Position numbers and translations under genes: made by a program
Shown: positions 8,753 to 16,831 of the stretch, in pieces
Layout of the letters: the number at the start of each line of letters is the position of its first letter
Position numbering within the stretch: position 1 is the stretch's first letter
DNA from: Mixta sp031457955
GTDB lineage: Bacteria > Pseudomonadota > Gammaproteobacteria > Enterobacterales > Enterobacteriaceae
Reading direction: 5' to 3'
Assembly (NCBI RefSeq): GCF_031457955.1
Contig: NZ_JAVDXN010000006.1
Span: 186,001 to 250,000, forward strand
Length of the DNA: 64,000 bases
The notes under the pieces: model-generated
The model's database searches: none
Seen by the model: the letters and a program-made list of their open reading frames with translations, nothing else
What the model was told of the DNA's origin: nothing

Positions 8753-9174
8753 TGAGCAACATGACACTCCTGGCGTTTGATTTTGGCACCAAAAGCATCG
8801 GCGTTGCGGTCGGCCAGCCGCTTACCGGCACCGCACGTCCTTTGACCGCCCTGAAAGCGCAGGACGGCATCCCCAATTGGGAACAGATCGAACGCCTGCT
8901 TCAGGAATGGCAGCCACAGCAGGTGGTGGTCGGCCTGCCGTTAAATATGGACGGCAGCGAACAACCGCTCACCGCCAGAGCGCGCAAATTTGCTAACCGG
9001 CTGCATGGCCGTTTCGGCGTGCAGGTGGTACTGCATGATGAGCGGCTCAGTACCGTTGAAGCGCGCGCCGATCTGTTTGCTCGCGGCGGCTATAAAGCGC
9101 TGACCAAAGGCAGCGTCGATTCGCTTTCAGCGGTGATTATCCTGGAAAGCTGGTTTGAGAACCTTCCGGCCTGA
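8752..9174 (+). CDS. ruvX: Holliday junction resolvase-like RuvX (YqgF)
   Basis: 140-residue RNase H-fold protein with the DFGTKSIGVAVG catalytic-strand signature, VVGLPLNMDGSEQPLTARARKF and DERLSTVEA. In E. coli YqgF is implicated in 16S rRNA 5' end processing; a resolvase activity is reported for relatives. It overlaps yqgE by one base at its start and overlaps the convergent yggR at the 3' end (38 bp). Confidence 0.94.
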   Translation: MSNMTLLAFDFGTKSIGVAVGQPLTGTARPLTALKAQDGIPNWEQIERLLQEWQPQQVVVGLPLNMDGSEQPLTARARKFANRLHGRFGVQVVLHDERLSTVEARADLFARGGYKALTKGSVDSLSAVIILESWFENLPA

Positions 9175-10165
9175 CCACCAGCCCCTGCTGCTGCCGCTGT
9201 AACAGGCTTTGCTCGAAAGTTTGCATACCTGACTGCATGCCGGTTTGCAGCAGGCCAGCAACCTGATGCGTTTTCCCTTCACGGATCAGGTTAGCGATCG
9301 CCGGGGTATTAATCAGCACCTCGTAAAGCCCAATACGTCCGCCCGCTTTCGCGGCAACCAGCCGTTGCGCGATCACCGCTTTCAGGCTGGCGGCTAATTG
9401 GCTGCGCACCAGATTTTTCTGCTCCGCCGGAAAGACATCGATCAGACGATCCACCGCCTGCGGCGCGCTGCGCGTATGCAGCGTCGCCAGCACCAGATGC
9501 CCGGTTTCCGCTGCCGTCAGCGCCAGCCGAATCGTCTCCAGATCGCGCAGCTCTCCCAACAGAATCACATCAGGATCCTCGCGCAGCGCCGCCCGTAATC
9601 CCTGCTGAAAGCTACTGCAATGCTGGCCTATTTGCCGCTGCTGAATCAGCGACTGGCGGCTGTGGTGAATAAATTCGATGGGATCTTCCAGCGTAATGAT
9701 ATGGCGCGCCGCCTGCTGATTCAGAGCATCCACCATTGAGGCCAGCGTGGTGGATTTACCGCTGCCGGTTGCGCCGGTGATCAGGATCAAGCCATCTTGC
9801 TGCTCCAGCAGCGCCGCAACGCTGGCAGGCAGGCGCAGCGCCTCAAGCGAGGGGCAACGGCTGTTGATCATGCGCAGCGCCAGCGAGATCCCCTGCCGCT
9901 GCCGAAATAAATTGGCGCGCAGACGTTGCCCGCAGGCAAGGGTCAGCGCGAAATCGATATGGCCGTGCTGCGTTAAGCTGGCCTGCTGTGCGGCATCCAG
10001 CCAGCGCTCGCGCAGCGCCTCCAGCTGCGTTGCGCGGGTCGGCGGCAGATCAGGGATCGGCTGCAACAGGCCATCCAGACGCCAGCGCGGCAAATCTCCG
10101 CTACAAAGGTGCAGATCGGCAGCATTATGCTTTACACTAAGGGCCACGATTTCCTCCACATCCAT
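9137..10165 (-). CDS. yggR: PilT/GspE-type ATPase YggR
   Basis: Cytoplasmic twitching-motility/secretion-type ATPase, ~342 residues. Walker A GATGSGKSTT and Walker B DVILLGELRD are intact, with His-box LATLHTR and LEDPIEF between and after them. The start MDVEEIVALSVKHN matches E. coli YggR, and the ribosome site AGGAG precedes 10165. It is a pilT paralog without a pilus operon nearby. Its start codon is only 15 bp from that of the divergent yggS. Confidence 0.93.
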   Translation of the reverse strand: MDVEEIVALSVKHNAADLHLCSGDLPRWRLDGLLQPIPDLPPTRATQLEALRERWLDAAQQASLTQHGHIDFALTLACGQRLRANLFRQRQGISLALRMINSRCPSLEALRLPASVAALLEQQDGLILITGATGSGKSTTLASMVDALNQQAARHIITLEDPIEFIHHSRQSLIQQRQIGQHCSSFQQGLRAALREDPDVILLGELRDLETIRLALTAAETGHLVLATLHTRSAPQAVDRLIDVFPAEQKNLVRSQLAASLKAVIAQRLVAAKAGGRIGLYEVLINTPAIANLIREGKTHQVAGLLQTGMQSGMQTFEQSLLQRQQQGLVVRPEGSQTSFPG

Positions 10166-10180
10166 GATGTTCTCCTGACT

Positions 10181-10891
10181 ATGACTTCTATTCAGCACAA
10201 CTTACAGGAAGTACGCCAGCGTATCGCCTCGGCGGCGTCGCGCTGCGGCCGCGATCCAAAAGAAATTACGCTGCTTGCCGTCAGTAAAACTAAACCTGCG
10301 AGCGCTGTCGCAGAAGCCCTGCAGGCAGGACAAATCGCCTTTGGCGAAAACTATGTCCAGGAGGGCGTGGATAAAATTCAGCAGTTAGTCGCTGTCGGAG
10401 AGGTTGAATGGCACTTTATCGGCCCGCTGCAATCCAATAAAAGCCGTCTGGTGGCGGAAAATTTTGCCTGGTGCCATACGGTGGATCGCTTACGTATCGC
10501 CACGCGCCTGAACGATCAGCGCCCGGCGCACCTGCCGCCGCTGAATGTGTTAATTCAGGTAAATATCAGTGACGAAAACAGTAAATCCGGCATTATGCTT
10601 GAGGCGCTGCCGGAACTGGCGCAGGCGGTTGCGGCGCTGCCGCATTTGCGGCTACGCGGGCTGATGGCGATTCCGGCGCCGGAAAAAGATTACCCGCGTC
10701 AGTTGGCGGTCTGTCAGAAAATGGCGGACGCGTTGGCCTCGCTGCAACAGCATTATCCATCCGTCGATACACTTTCTCTGGGAATGAGCGACGATATGGA
10801 AGCCGCGATTGCGGCAGGCAGTACCATGGTTCGTATCGGCACCGCGATTTTTGGCGCACGCGATTACGGCACCACCCCCCCACAACAATAA
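10181..10891 (+). CDS. yggS: PLP homeostasis protein YggS
   Basis: 236-residue PLP-binding TIM-barrel (alanine racemase N-domain fold) without known catalysis, involved in vitamin B6 and amino-acid balance. The PLP lysine is in AVSKTKPA (K36); FGENYVQEG, EWHFIGPLQSNK, NISDENSKSG and LSMGMSDD-like LSLGMSDDMEAAI signatures are present. The start was chosen by alignment to E. coli YggS. Upstream in-frame codons lie within the 5' end of yggR. yggT follows 12 bp later. Confidence 0.95.
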   Translation: MTSIQHNLQEVRQRIASAASRCGRDPKEITLLAVSKTKPASAVAEALQAGQIAFGENYVQEGVDKIQQLVAVGEVEWHFIGPLQSNKSRLVAENFAWCHTVDRLRIATRLNDQRPAHLPPLNVLIQVNISDENSKSGIMLEALPELAQAVAALPHLRLRGLMAIPAPEKDYPRQLAVCQKMADALASLQQHYPSVDTLSLGMSDDMEAAIAAGSTMVRIGTAIFGARDYGTTPPQQ

Positions 10892-10903
10892 TTGAGGAAC
10901 CCC

Positions 10904-11455
10904 ATGCTGACGTTGACTTTCCTGGTAACGACGCTGATTAATTTGTACGTGAAAGTGTTGTTGCTGCGCATTTGGATGCAGTGGGCAAGATGCGATTTTT
11001 ATAACCCGTTTTCCCAGTTTGTGGTCAAGATTACTCAGCCGATTATCAAACCGCTGCGTCGCGTTATTCCCTCCATCGGCCCGGTGGACACCGCGTCGCT
11101 GCTGCTGGCCTATGTGCTTAGCGTGCTGATGTTTACCCTGGTTTTCGCGCTGCAAAGCAGCGTTTTCCTGTTCGATCCGGTGTTTCTCTATTTTGGCCTT
11201 GTCTCGCTGGTGAAAGCCGCAGGCGTGCTGGTGTTCTGGGTAATCATCGTCCGTTCGCTGATGAGCTGGATAAGTCAGGGGCGTAATCCGGTCGATTACG
11301 TGCTGATTCAGCTGACCGAGCCGCTGATGGCGCCTGTGCGTCGCATTCTGCCCGCGATGGGCGGCATCGATTTCTCCGCCATGGTGGTGATTCTGGTTCT
11401 CTATATGCTGAACTTCCTGGGCATGGATTTCATTCCTGGCTGGGCGCAGCTGTAA
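10904..11455 (+). CDS. yggT: YggT family inner-membrane protein
   Basis: 183 residues, two YGGT repeats each carrying a WMQWARCDFYNPFSQ- or SWISQGRNP-type core and a PLRRVIP / PVRRILPAMGG motif followed by hydrophobic segments. In E. coli YggT is linked to osmotic/potassium tolerance. Start ATG at 10904 follows TGAGGA. Normally yggU follows directly. Here the next gene is rdgB after 35 bp. Confidence 0.92.
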   Translation: MLTLTFLVTTLINLYVKVLLLRIWMQWARCDFYNPFSQFVVKITQPIIKPLRRVIPSIGPVDTASLLLAYVLSVLMFTLVFALQSSVFLFDPVFLYFGLVSLVKAAGVLVFWVIIVRSLMSWISQGRNPVDYVLIQLTEPLMAPVRRILPAMGGIDFSAMVVILVLYMLNFLGMDFIPGWAQL

Positions 11456-11490
11456 TTGTTTTTATCGCAGTAAACGTTTCTGGAACTGAT

Positions 11491-12084
11491 ATGCAAAAAG
11501 TTGTCCTCGCCACCGGTAATCCGGGCAAAGTGCGTGAACTGGCCGATCTGCTGGCTGATTTCGGCCTGAATATTGTGGCGCAAACCGATCTGGGCGTGGA
11601 ATCCGCCGAGGAAACCGGTTTAACCTTTATTGAAAATGCCATTCTGAAAGCGCGTCATGCCGCACAGATAACCGGTCTGCCGGCGATTGCCGATGATTCG
11701 GGTCTGGCGGTGGATGCGCTTGGCGGCGCGCCGGGGATCTATTCGGCGCGCTACGCGGGCGAGGCGGCCAGCGACCGGCAGAATCTGGAAAAGCTGCTGG
11801 TGGCATTACAGGATGTTCCGGAAGGCCAGCGCCAGGCGCAGTTCCACTGCGTGCTGGTTTATCTGCGTCATGCCGCCGATCCCACGCCGCTGGTGTTTCA
11901 CGGCAGCTGGCGCGGTGAGATTATCCGTCATCCGGCAGGCGCTGGCGGTTTCGGCTACGATCCCATTTTCTGGCTCCCGGAGCTGGGTAAAACCGCAGCG
12001 GAGCTGAGCAAAACCGAAAAACAGGCGGTTTCACACCGTGGCCAGGCGCTGACGCTGCTGCTGGAAGCGATGCGTAATGGTTAA
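11491..12084 (+). CDS. rdgB: dITP/XTP pyrophosphatase
   Basis: HAM1-family nucleotide sanitation enzyme hydrolysing dITP, ITP and XTP to monophosphates, preventing mutagenic incorporation. 197 residues. Signatures: LATGNPGKVRELADLL at the N-terminus, DDSGLAVDALGGAPGIYSAR, GGFGYDPIFWLP, and the C-terminal SHRGQAL. The stop overlaps the hemW start by 8 bp, indicating an operon. Confidence 0.96.
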   Translation: MQKVVLATGNPGKVRELADLLADFGLNIVAQTDLGVESAEETGLTFIENAILKARHAAQITGLPAIADDSGLAVDALGGAPGIYSARYAGEAASDRQNLEKLLVALQDVPEGQRQAQFHCVLVYLRHAADPTPLVFHGSWRGEIIRHPAGAGGFGYDPIFWLPELGKTAAELSKTEKQAVSHRGQALTLLLEAMRNG

Positions 12085-13213
12085 TCTTCCCCCGCTCAGC
12101 CTTTATATTCATATTCCCTGGTGCGTTCAGAAATGCCCCTACTGCGATTTCAACTCGCACGCTTTAAAGGGCGATGTGCCGCATGAGGAGTATGTTAACC
12201 ATCTGCTGGCCGATCTGGAGCGCGATCTGCCGTTAACCAGCGGGCGCGACGTCTCCACGATCTTTATCGGCGGCGGCACGCCCAGCTTGTTAAGCGGCAG
12301 CGCGATGCAACAGCTGCTGGATGGCGTGCGTGCGCGCCTGCCGCTGGCTGCCGGGGCGGAAATCACCATGGAAGCCAATCCCGGTACGGTGGAAGCCGAT
12401 CGCTTTAGCGCTTATCAGGCGGCGGGCATCAACCGGATTTCTATCGGCGTGCAGAGCTTTGATCCGCTTAAGCTACAGCGCCTTGGCCGTATTCATGGCC
12501 CCGAAGAGGCGAAACGGGCGGCCAGGCTGGCAGCGGAACTTGGCCTACGCAGCTTTAACCTTGATTTGATGCATGGCCTGCCCGATCAGTCGCTGACCGA
12601 AGCGCTGGACGATCTGCGTCAGGCTATCGCGCTTAATCCGCCGCATCTCTCCTGGTATCAGCTGACCATTGAGCCGAATACGCTGTTTGCCTCGCGTCCG
12701 CCGGTTCTGCCGGATGATGACGCGCTGTGGGATATTTTTGAGCAGGGGCATCAGTTGCTGGCAGCGGCGGGCTATCAGCAGTATGAGACTTCGGCCTACG
12801 CTAAGCCTGGCTATCGCTGCGAGCATAATCTTAACTACTGGCGCTTTGGCGACTATTTGGGGATTGGCTGCGGTGCGCACGGCAAGCTAACGCAGCCGGA
12901 CGGCCAGATTGTGCGTACGGTAAAAACGCGCCATCCGCGTGGGTTTATGTCTGGCGAGTATCTGGATAAGCAGCACGATGTGGCGAATGAAGATAAGCCG
13001 TTTGAGTTTTTTATGAACCGCTTCCGCCTGCTGGAACCGGCGCCGCGCCGCGATTTCACGCGCTACACGGGTTTAGATGAAGCCATTATCCGCCCGCAGC
13101 TGGATAGCGCGCTGGAGAAAGGTTATCTGACGGAAACCTCTGAGTTTTGGCAAATAACGGAGAAGGGCAAGCTGTTCCTGAATTCGCTGCTGGAGCTGTT
13201 TTTAGCGGAGTGA
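12077..13213 (+). CDS. hemW: Radical SAM heme chaperone HemW
   Basis: 378 residues (E. coli 378). The radical SAM cluster motif is CVQKCPYC (C16, C20, C23), preceded by SLYIHIPW. GGGTPSLL, MEANPGTVE and RISIGVQSFD follow as in HemW. It is related to oxygen-independent coproporphyrinogen oxidase, but the family binds and transfers heme rather than oxidising coproporphyrinogen. Translationally coupled to rdgB. Confidence 0.95.
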   Translation: MVNLPPLSLYIHIPWCVQKCPYCDFNSHALKGDVPHEEYVNHLLADLERDLPLTSGRDVSTIFIGGGTPSLLSGSAMQQLLDGVRARLPLAAGAEITMEANPGTVEADRFSAYQAAGINRISIGVQSFDPLKLQRLGRIHGPEEAKRAARLAAELGLRSFNLDLMHGLPDQSLTEALDDLRQAIALNPPHLSWYQLTIEPNTLFASRPPVLPDDDALWDIFEQGHQLLAAAGYQQYETSAYAKPGYRCEHNLNYWRFGDYLGIGCGAHGKLTQPDGQIVRTVKTRHPRGFMSGEYLDKQHDVANEDKPFEFFMNRFRLLEPAPRRDFTRYTGLDEAIIRPQLDSALEKGYLTETSEFWQITEKGKLFLNSLLELFLAE

Positions 13214-13231
13214 TCTACTCGTTTAAAACCG

Positions 13232-13290
13232 AAGGCTCATGGGTATTGGCCGCTATAGTAGGCCGATACCATAAGGCGATGTTGAGCCTT
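13232..13290 (+). other. Nested inverted repeats after hemW
   Basis: An outer 7-bp perfect stem (AAGGCTC 13232-13238 / GAGCCTT 13284-13290) encloses an inner 10-bp stem (GGTATTGGCC / GGCCGATACC, one G-T pair, 9-nt loop). It lies 18 bp after the hemW stop. There is no T-run, so it is not a classical terminator. It could be an mRNA 3'-end stabiliser, a structured RNA or the remnant of a repeat. Confidence 0.4.
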
Positions 13291-13336
13291 TGAATTAATA
13301 TTATTCCTTTAGCCAGCACCTGCGAACGATGAGAAA

Positions 13337-13366
13337 CGCCCTGACCACCTTTCGGTCATCAGGGCG
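13337..13366 (-). terminator. Hairpin downstream of yggN
   Basis: CGCCCTGA / TCAGGGCG, 8-bp perfect arms, 6 bp beyond the yggN stop in the leftward direction. It is followed on that strand by TTTCTC, so it is a plausible but weak-tract terminator, possibly bidirectional with hemW. Confidence 0.5.
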
Positions 13367-13371
13367 GATGA

Positions 13372-14085
13372 CTATTTAAGACCCGCTAACAGCGCCTTAC
13401 GCTGGTTTTCCAGCGCGCTTACGCGATTACAGACTTCATGACCGAAGTTCTGGAAATCCTGTTCCTGATTGCTCCATTCGGCCTGAATCGCCTGCTGTAG
13501 CCCGCCCAGGTTGCCCATAATCGCCTGCAAAGGATTATCGCCCTGGCTCGCCTGTTTGGTGCCCATTTCGTTCAGACTGTCCTGAACGACGCCGCCGAGG
13601 CTGCTTTGCACCAAACGTTCGCCGTCAGCACGTACCTGATCGATCGCCTGATGATGGAACGTCAGGCCGTCGCTGCGATGCTCAATAATACGGTTCATCT
13701 GCTGCTTGAGCTGTTTATCCAGCGTAGTGAGGCGGCTGCGTACGTTGCTGTTCGCCCCCAGCTTCTCAACGACGACCTTATCCAGCGCCACGCGTCCTTT
13801 TTCCAGCCGCTGTGTCGCGCCCTGATCCACCCACGGCAGATCGCGGCGCAGCGCCGCCTGATAATCCACTGCTTTTTGGCGTGTCGCCGTATCTGGCTGA
13901 ATTTGCTTGCCGTTATATTGCAGATCGCCCGTTGGCGAAATCTGCAGATTACCGCTGGCACCGACGACCTGTACCGACTGCGGCGTGATAACCACATCAT
14001 CCTGCGGTTTCACCGGGCATTCGTAAGCCGCGTGCGCCTGCACCGCAGCCAGAAGAAGTGCGCCGGTCAGCGCTTTACGCATCAT
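13372..14085 (-). CDS. yggN: DUF2884 periplasmic protein YggN
   Basis: 237 residues with a signal peptide (MMRKALTGALLLAAVQAHA). It closely matches E. coli YggN, with shared motifs such as NGKQ, RSRLTTLDKQLKQQMNRIIE and RSDGLTFHHQAIDQVRA. Function unknown; predicted periplasmic, largely alpha-helical in the middle. Start supported by a GGAG ribosome site. In E. coli yggM and ansB lie between hemW and yggN; both are absent here. Confidence 0.9.
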   Translation of the reverse strand: MMRKALTGALLLAAVQAHAAYECPVKPQDDVVITPQSVQVVGASGNLQISPTGDLQYNGKQIQPDTATRQKAVDYQAALRRDLPWVDQGATQRLEKGRVALDKVVVEKLGANSNVRSRLTTLDKQLKQQMNRIIEHRSDGLTFHHQAIDQVRADGERLVQSSLGGVVQDSLNEMGTKQASQGDNPLQAIMGNLGGLQQAIQAEWSNQEQDFQNFGHEVCNRVSALENQRKALLAGLK

Positions 14086-14221
14086 AAAGACTCCTGCATT
14101 CGTGATAGGACATCATGTTCCTGTACGCCTGGCAGGCAGACGCTCTGCGCGTCTGCGCCGCCGCCAGCTGCTCAGCGCGGATTTAACGCGCCTGGCCGCC
14201 AGTCTGCGCCTCTATTGCGCG

Positions 14222-14548
14222 TCAATCCCACCAGACATCAAACAGTTCGGTGACTTTTACGCCTTCCATTTTGCGCGCTTCCAGCCACTGACGAACCAGT
14301 TCGCGATGCTCATCGGTACATTTACCGATCTTCTGCAGGCAAACCAGTCCTTCCCACTGCAGATAACCGCTGCCGTCAAATGCCAGTCCGTTAGGCTCAA
14401 TCACTTCATTGATAAAGGCATCCACGACGGTATCGATCTCTTCTGGCGCGGTGTCCTGCGGAAAACTCCAGGCAACGGAAAAGCCCAGTTCCTGAAACTC
14501 ATCGATATGCAGCTTCTTACGTAAACGGCGGCTACGCTGTGTTGCCAT
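14222..14548 (-). CDS. yggL: YggL, DUF469 50S-ribosome-associated protein
   Basis: 108 residues, starting MATQRSRRLRKKLHIDEFQELGFSV in family style, followed by an acidic core and WLEARKMEGVKVTELFDVWW at the end. DUF469 proteins bind the large ribosomal subunit in E. coli, role unclear. The start overlaps the trmB stop (TAATG), so the two are co-translated. Confidence 0.92.
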   Translation of the reverse strand: MATQRSRRLRKKLHIDEFQELGFSVAWSFPQDTAPEEIDTVVDAFINEVIEPNGLAFDGSGYLQWEGLVCLQKIGKCTDEHRELVRQWLEARKMEGVKVTELFDVWWD

Positions 14549-15267
14549 TATTTAATCCTCTCAAACATTAAATCCCATACGCCATGGCCCAGTCGCTGCC
14601 CGCGCTGCTCAAATTTCGTCAATGGACGCGTATCGGGACGCGGCACATAATCATTGGTGGCGGACTGATTCTGATAACCCGCCACATTGTTCATTACTTC
14701 CAGCATGTGCTCAGCATATTCCTGCCAGTCGGTAGCCATGTGGAACACGCCGCCCAGCTTCAGTTTACGCAGCACCAGCTCGGCGAAAGGCGCCTGCACA
14801 ATACGCCGCTTGTTGTGGCGCGCTTTGTGCCACGGATCGGGGAAGAACAGCTGCACCATACGCAGCGAGTTATCCGGGATCATTTTTTCCAGCACTTCAA
14901 CCGCATCGTGACACATCACGCGCAAGTTTTTAACGTCCGCTTCCTGCGCCGATCCCAGGCAGGCGCCGACGCCCGGCGCATGCACTTCAATACCGAGAAA
15001 GTTTTGCTGCGGGTTGGCGCTGGCCATCGCCACCAGCGAGGCGCCCATGCCAAAGCCGATCTCCAGCACCACCGGCGCGTCGCGGCCAAACAACGCCACC
15101 AGATCCACCGGCTCCGCCTGGTACTCTACGCCCATAACCGGCCATAAGGTATCAAGCGCCTGCTGTTGGCCTTTTGTCAGGCGACCCTGACGACGCACAA
15201 AGCTGCGGATACGACGCAAAGGGCGTCCGTTTTCATCAAATTCCGGTGTGATGACGTCATTAATCAT
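14548..15267 (-). CDS. trmB: tRNA (guanine-N7)-methyltransferase
   Basis: SAM-dependent m7G46 methylation of tRNA. 239 residues as in E. coli. Signatures: LEIGFGMGASL SAM-binding loop, GIEVHAPGVGACL, FFPDPWHKARHNKRR catalytic/tRNA-binding segment, and C-terminal TKFEQRGQRLGHGVWD. Divergent from mutY, with about 155 bp between starts. Confidence 0.97.
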   Translation of the reverse strand: MINDVITPEFDENGRPLRRIRSFVRRQGRLTKGQQQALDTLWPVMGVEYQAEPVDLVALFGRDAPVVLEIGFGMGASLVAMASANPQQNFLGIEVHAPGVGACLGSAQEADVKNLRVMCHDAVEVLEKMIPDNSLRMVQLFFPDPWHKARHNKRRIVQAPFAELVLRKLKLGGVFHMATDWQEYAEHMLEVMNNVAGYQNQSATNDYVPRPDTRPLTKFEQRGQRLGHGVWDLMFERIK

Positions 15268-15424
15268 GTCGTTGCCTGCCTGTCTGCATATTCAGGAAAA
15301 CGGGCATTATGCAAAGTTACCGGACAGAAGCAAGCACTTGCAAAGTTCCGGTTTACTCCACGCAATGTCTATGCTGCAATGCCTGCCTGAGTGTAGAGCA
15401 ATAACGGAAATTTTCCTTCTCATG

Positions 15425-16510
15425 ATGCAAGCGCAACAGTTCGCGCAGCAGGTGCTGGACTGGTATCAGCGCTTCGGACGTAAAACCCTGCCGTGGCAAC
15501 TAGCCAAAACGCCTTACAAGGTTTGGCTCTCCGAAGTCATGCTGCAACAAACCCAGGTCGCTACCGTGATCCCCTATTTTGAGCGCTTTATGGCGCGCTT
15601 TCCCACGGTCAACGATCTCGCCGCAGCAAAGCTGGACGAGGTGCTGCATCTCTGGACCGGTTTAGGTTACTACGCCCGCGCGCGCAACTTACATAAAGCA
15701 GCGCAGACCATCAGCGAGCGCCATCAGGGCATCTTCCCGGAAACCTTTGACGAGGTTGCCGCCCTGCCCGGCGTCGGTCGCTCAACCGCCGGTGCGGTGG
15801 TCTCGCTGGCGCTGGGCCAGCACTATCCGATTCTCGACGGCAACGTAAAGCGCGTGCTGGCGCGCTGCTATACGGTTGGCGGCTGGCCAGGCAAAAAGGA
15901 TGTGGAAAAGCGCCTGTGGCAGATTGCTGAAGAGGTTACGCCAGCGGCTGGCGTCAGTGAGTTCAATCAGGCGATGATGGATCTCGGCGCGCTGGTCTGT
16001 ACACGCTCTAAGCCGAAATGTGAGATCTGCCCCCTGAATAATGGCTGCATGGCTTACGCCGCAGGCACCCAGGCCAGCTATCCCGGTAAAAAGCCAAAGC
16101 AGGTGCTGCCAGAACGCACCGGCTACATGCTGCTGATGCAGCGCGGTGATGGCGTCTGGCTGGAGCAGCGCCCGCCCGTTGGCCTGTGGGGCGGCCTGTT
16201 CTGCTTTCCACAGTTTGCTAACGAAGAGGAACTCCGCGCCTCGCTTAGCGCTCGCGGCATCCACAGCGCGGCGCTACAGCAGCTAACGGCTTTTCGTCAT
16301 ACTTTTAGTCATTTCCACCTGGACATTGTGCCAATGTGGCTGGAGCTGCCATCTTCGGGCGCGGCGATGGATGAAGACGCGGGTCTCTGGTATAACTTAG
16401 CGCAACCACCGGCCGTGGGTTTAGCCGCACCGGTCGAGCGCTTGCTGCAAGAATTGCGGCATCCCCAGCAAATATCGCTGCATATGCGCGTTTCTGAAGA
16501 GGAAGAGTAA
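15425..16510 (+). CDS. mutY: Adenine DNA glycosylase MutY
   Basis: Removes adenine mispaired with 8-oxoguanine. 361 residues. Catalytic glutamate in LSEVMLQQTQVATV; helix-hairpin-helix LPGVGRSTAG followed by catalytic aspartate in ILDGNVKRVLARC; 4Fe-4S ligands in CTRSKPKCEICPLNNGC; C-terminal NUDIX-like 8-oxoG recognition domain with GLWGGLFCFPQF and FRHTFSHFHLDI. I chose the second of two adjacent ATGs (15422/15425) to match E. coli (MQA...). The stop overlaps the yggX start (TAATG). Confidence 0.96.
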   Translation: MQAQQFAQQVLDWYQRFGRKTLPWQLAKTPYKVWLSEVMLQQTQVATVIPYFERFMARFPTVNDLAAAKLDEVLHLWTGLGYYARARNLHKAAQTISERHQGIFPETFDEVAALPGVGRSTAGAVVSLALGQHYPILDGNVKRVLARCYTVGGWPGKKDVEKRLWQIAEEVTPAAGVSEFNQAMMDLGALVCTRSKPKCEICPLNNGCMAYAAGTQASYPGKKPKQVLPERTGYMLLMQRGDGVWLEQRPPVGLWGGLFCFPQFANEEELRASLSARGIHSAALQQLTAFRHTFSHFHLDIVPMWLELPSSGAAMDEDAGLWYNLAQPPAVGLAAPVERLLQELRHPQQISLHMRVSEEEE

Positions 16511-16782
16511 TGAGCCGCACTATTTTCTGTACGTTTCTGCAACGCGAAGCTGAAGGGCAGGATTTTCAGCTTTACCCAGGCGACCTGGGAAAACGCATCT
16601 ACAATGAGATTTCGAAAGAGGCCTGGTCAAAGTGGATGAGCAAACAGACCATGTTGATTAACGAAAAGAAACTCAACATGATGAACCCGGAAGATCGCAA
16701 AGTGCTGGAGAAGGAGATGGTCAATTTCCTGTTCGAAGGCAAAGATGTGCATATCGAAGGTTATACCCCACCAGAGAAATAA
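16510..16782 (+). CDS. yggX: Fe(2+)-trafficking protein YggX
   Basis: 90 residues, starting MSRTIFCTFLQREAEGQDF with the conserved Cys7; family core YPGDLGKRIYNEISKEAW and MINFLF-like MVNFLFEG. Protects Fe-S clusters, including that of MutY in enteric bacteria, which fits its coupling to mutY. Confidence 0.96.
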   Translation: MSRTIFCTFLQREAEGQDFQLYPGDLGKRIYNEISKEAWSKWMSKQTMLINEKKLNMMNPEDRKVLEKEMVNFLFEGKDVHIEGYTPPEK

Positions 16783-16788
16783 AATTTT

Positions 16789-16806
16789 GGGCCTCACTTG
16801 AGGCCC
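16789..16806 (+). terminator. Hairpin between yggX and mltC
   Basis: GGGCCTC / GAGGCCC with a 4-nt loop, followed by CTGTTTT. The short T-tract suggests partial termination or processing before mltC. Confidence 0.55.
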
Positions 16807-16831
16807 CTGTTTTGGGTTCAGCGCAGATACG

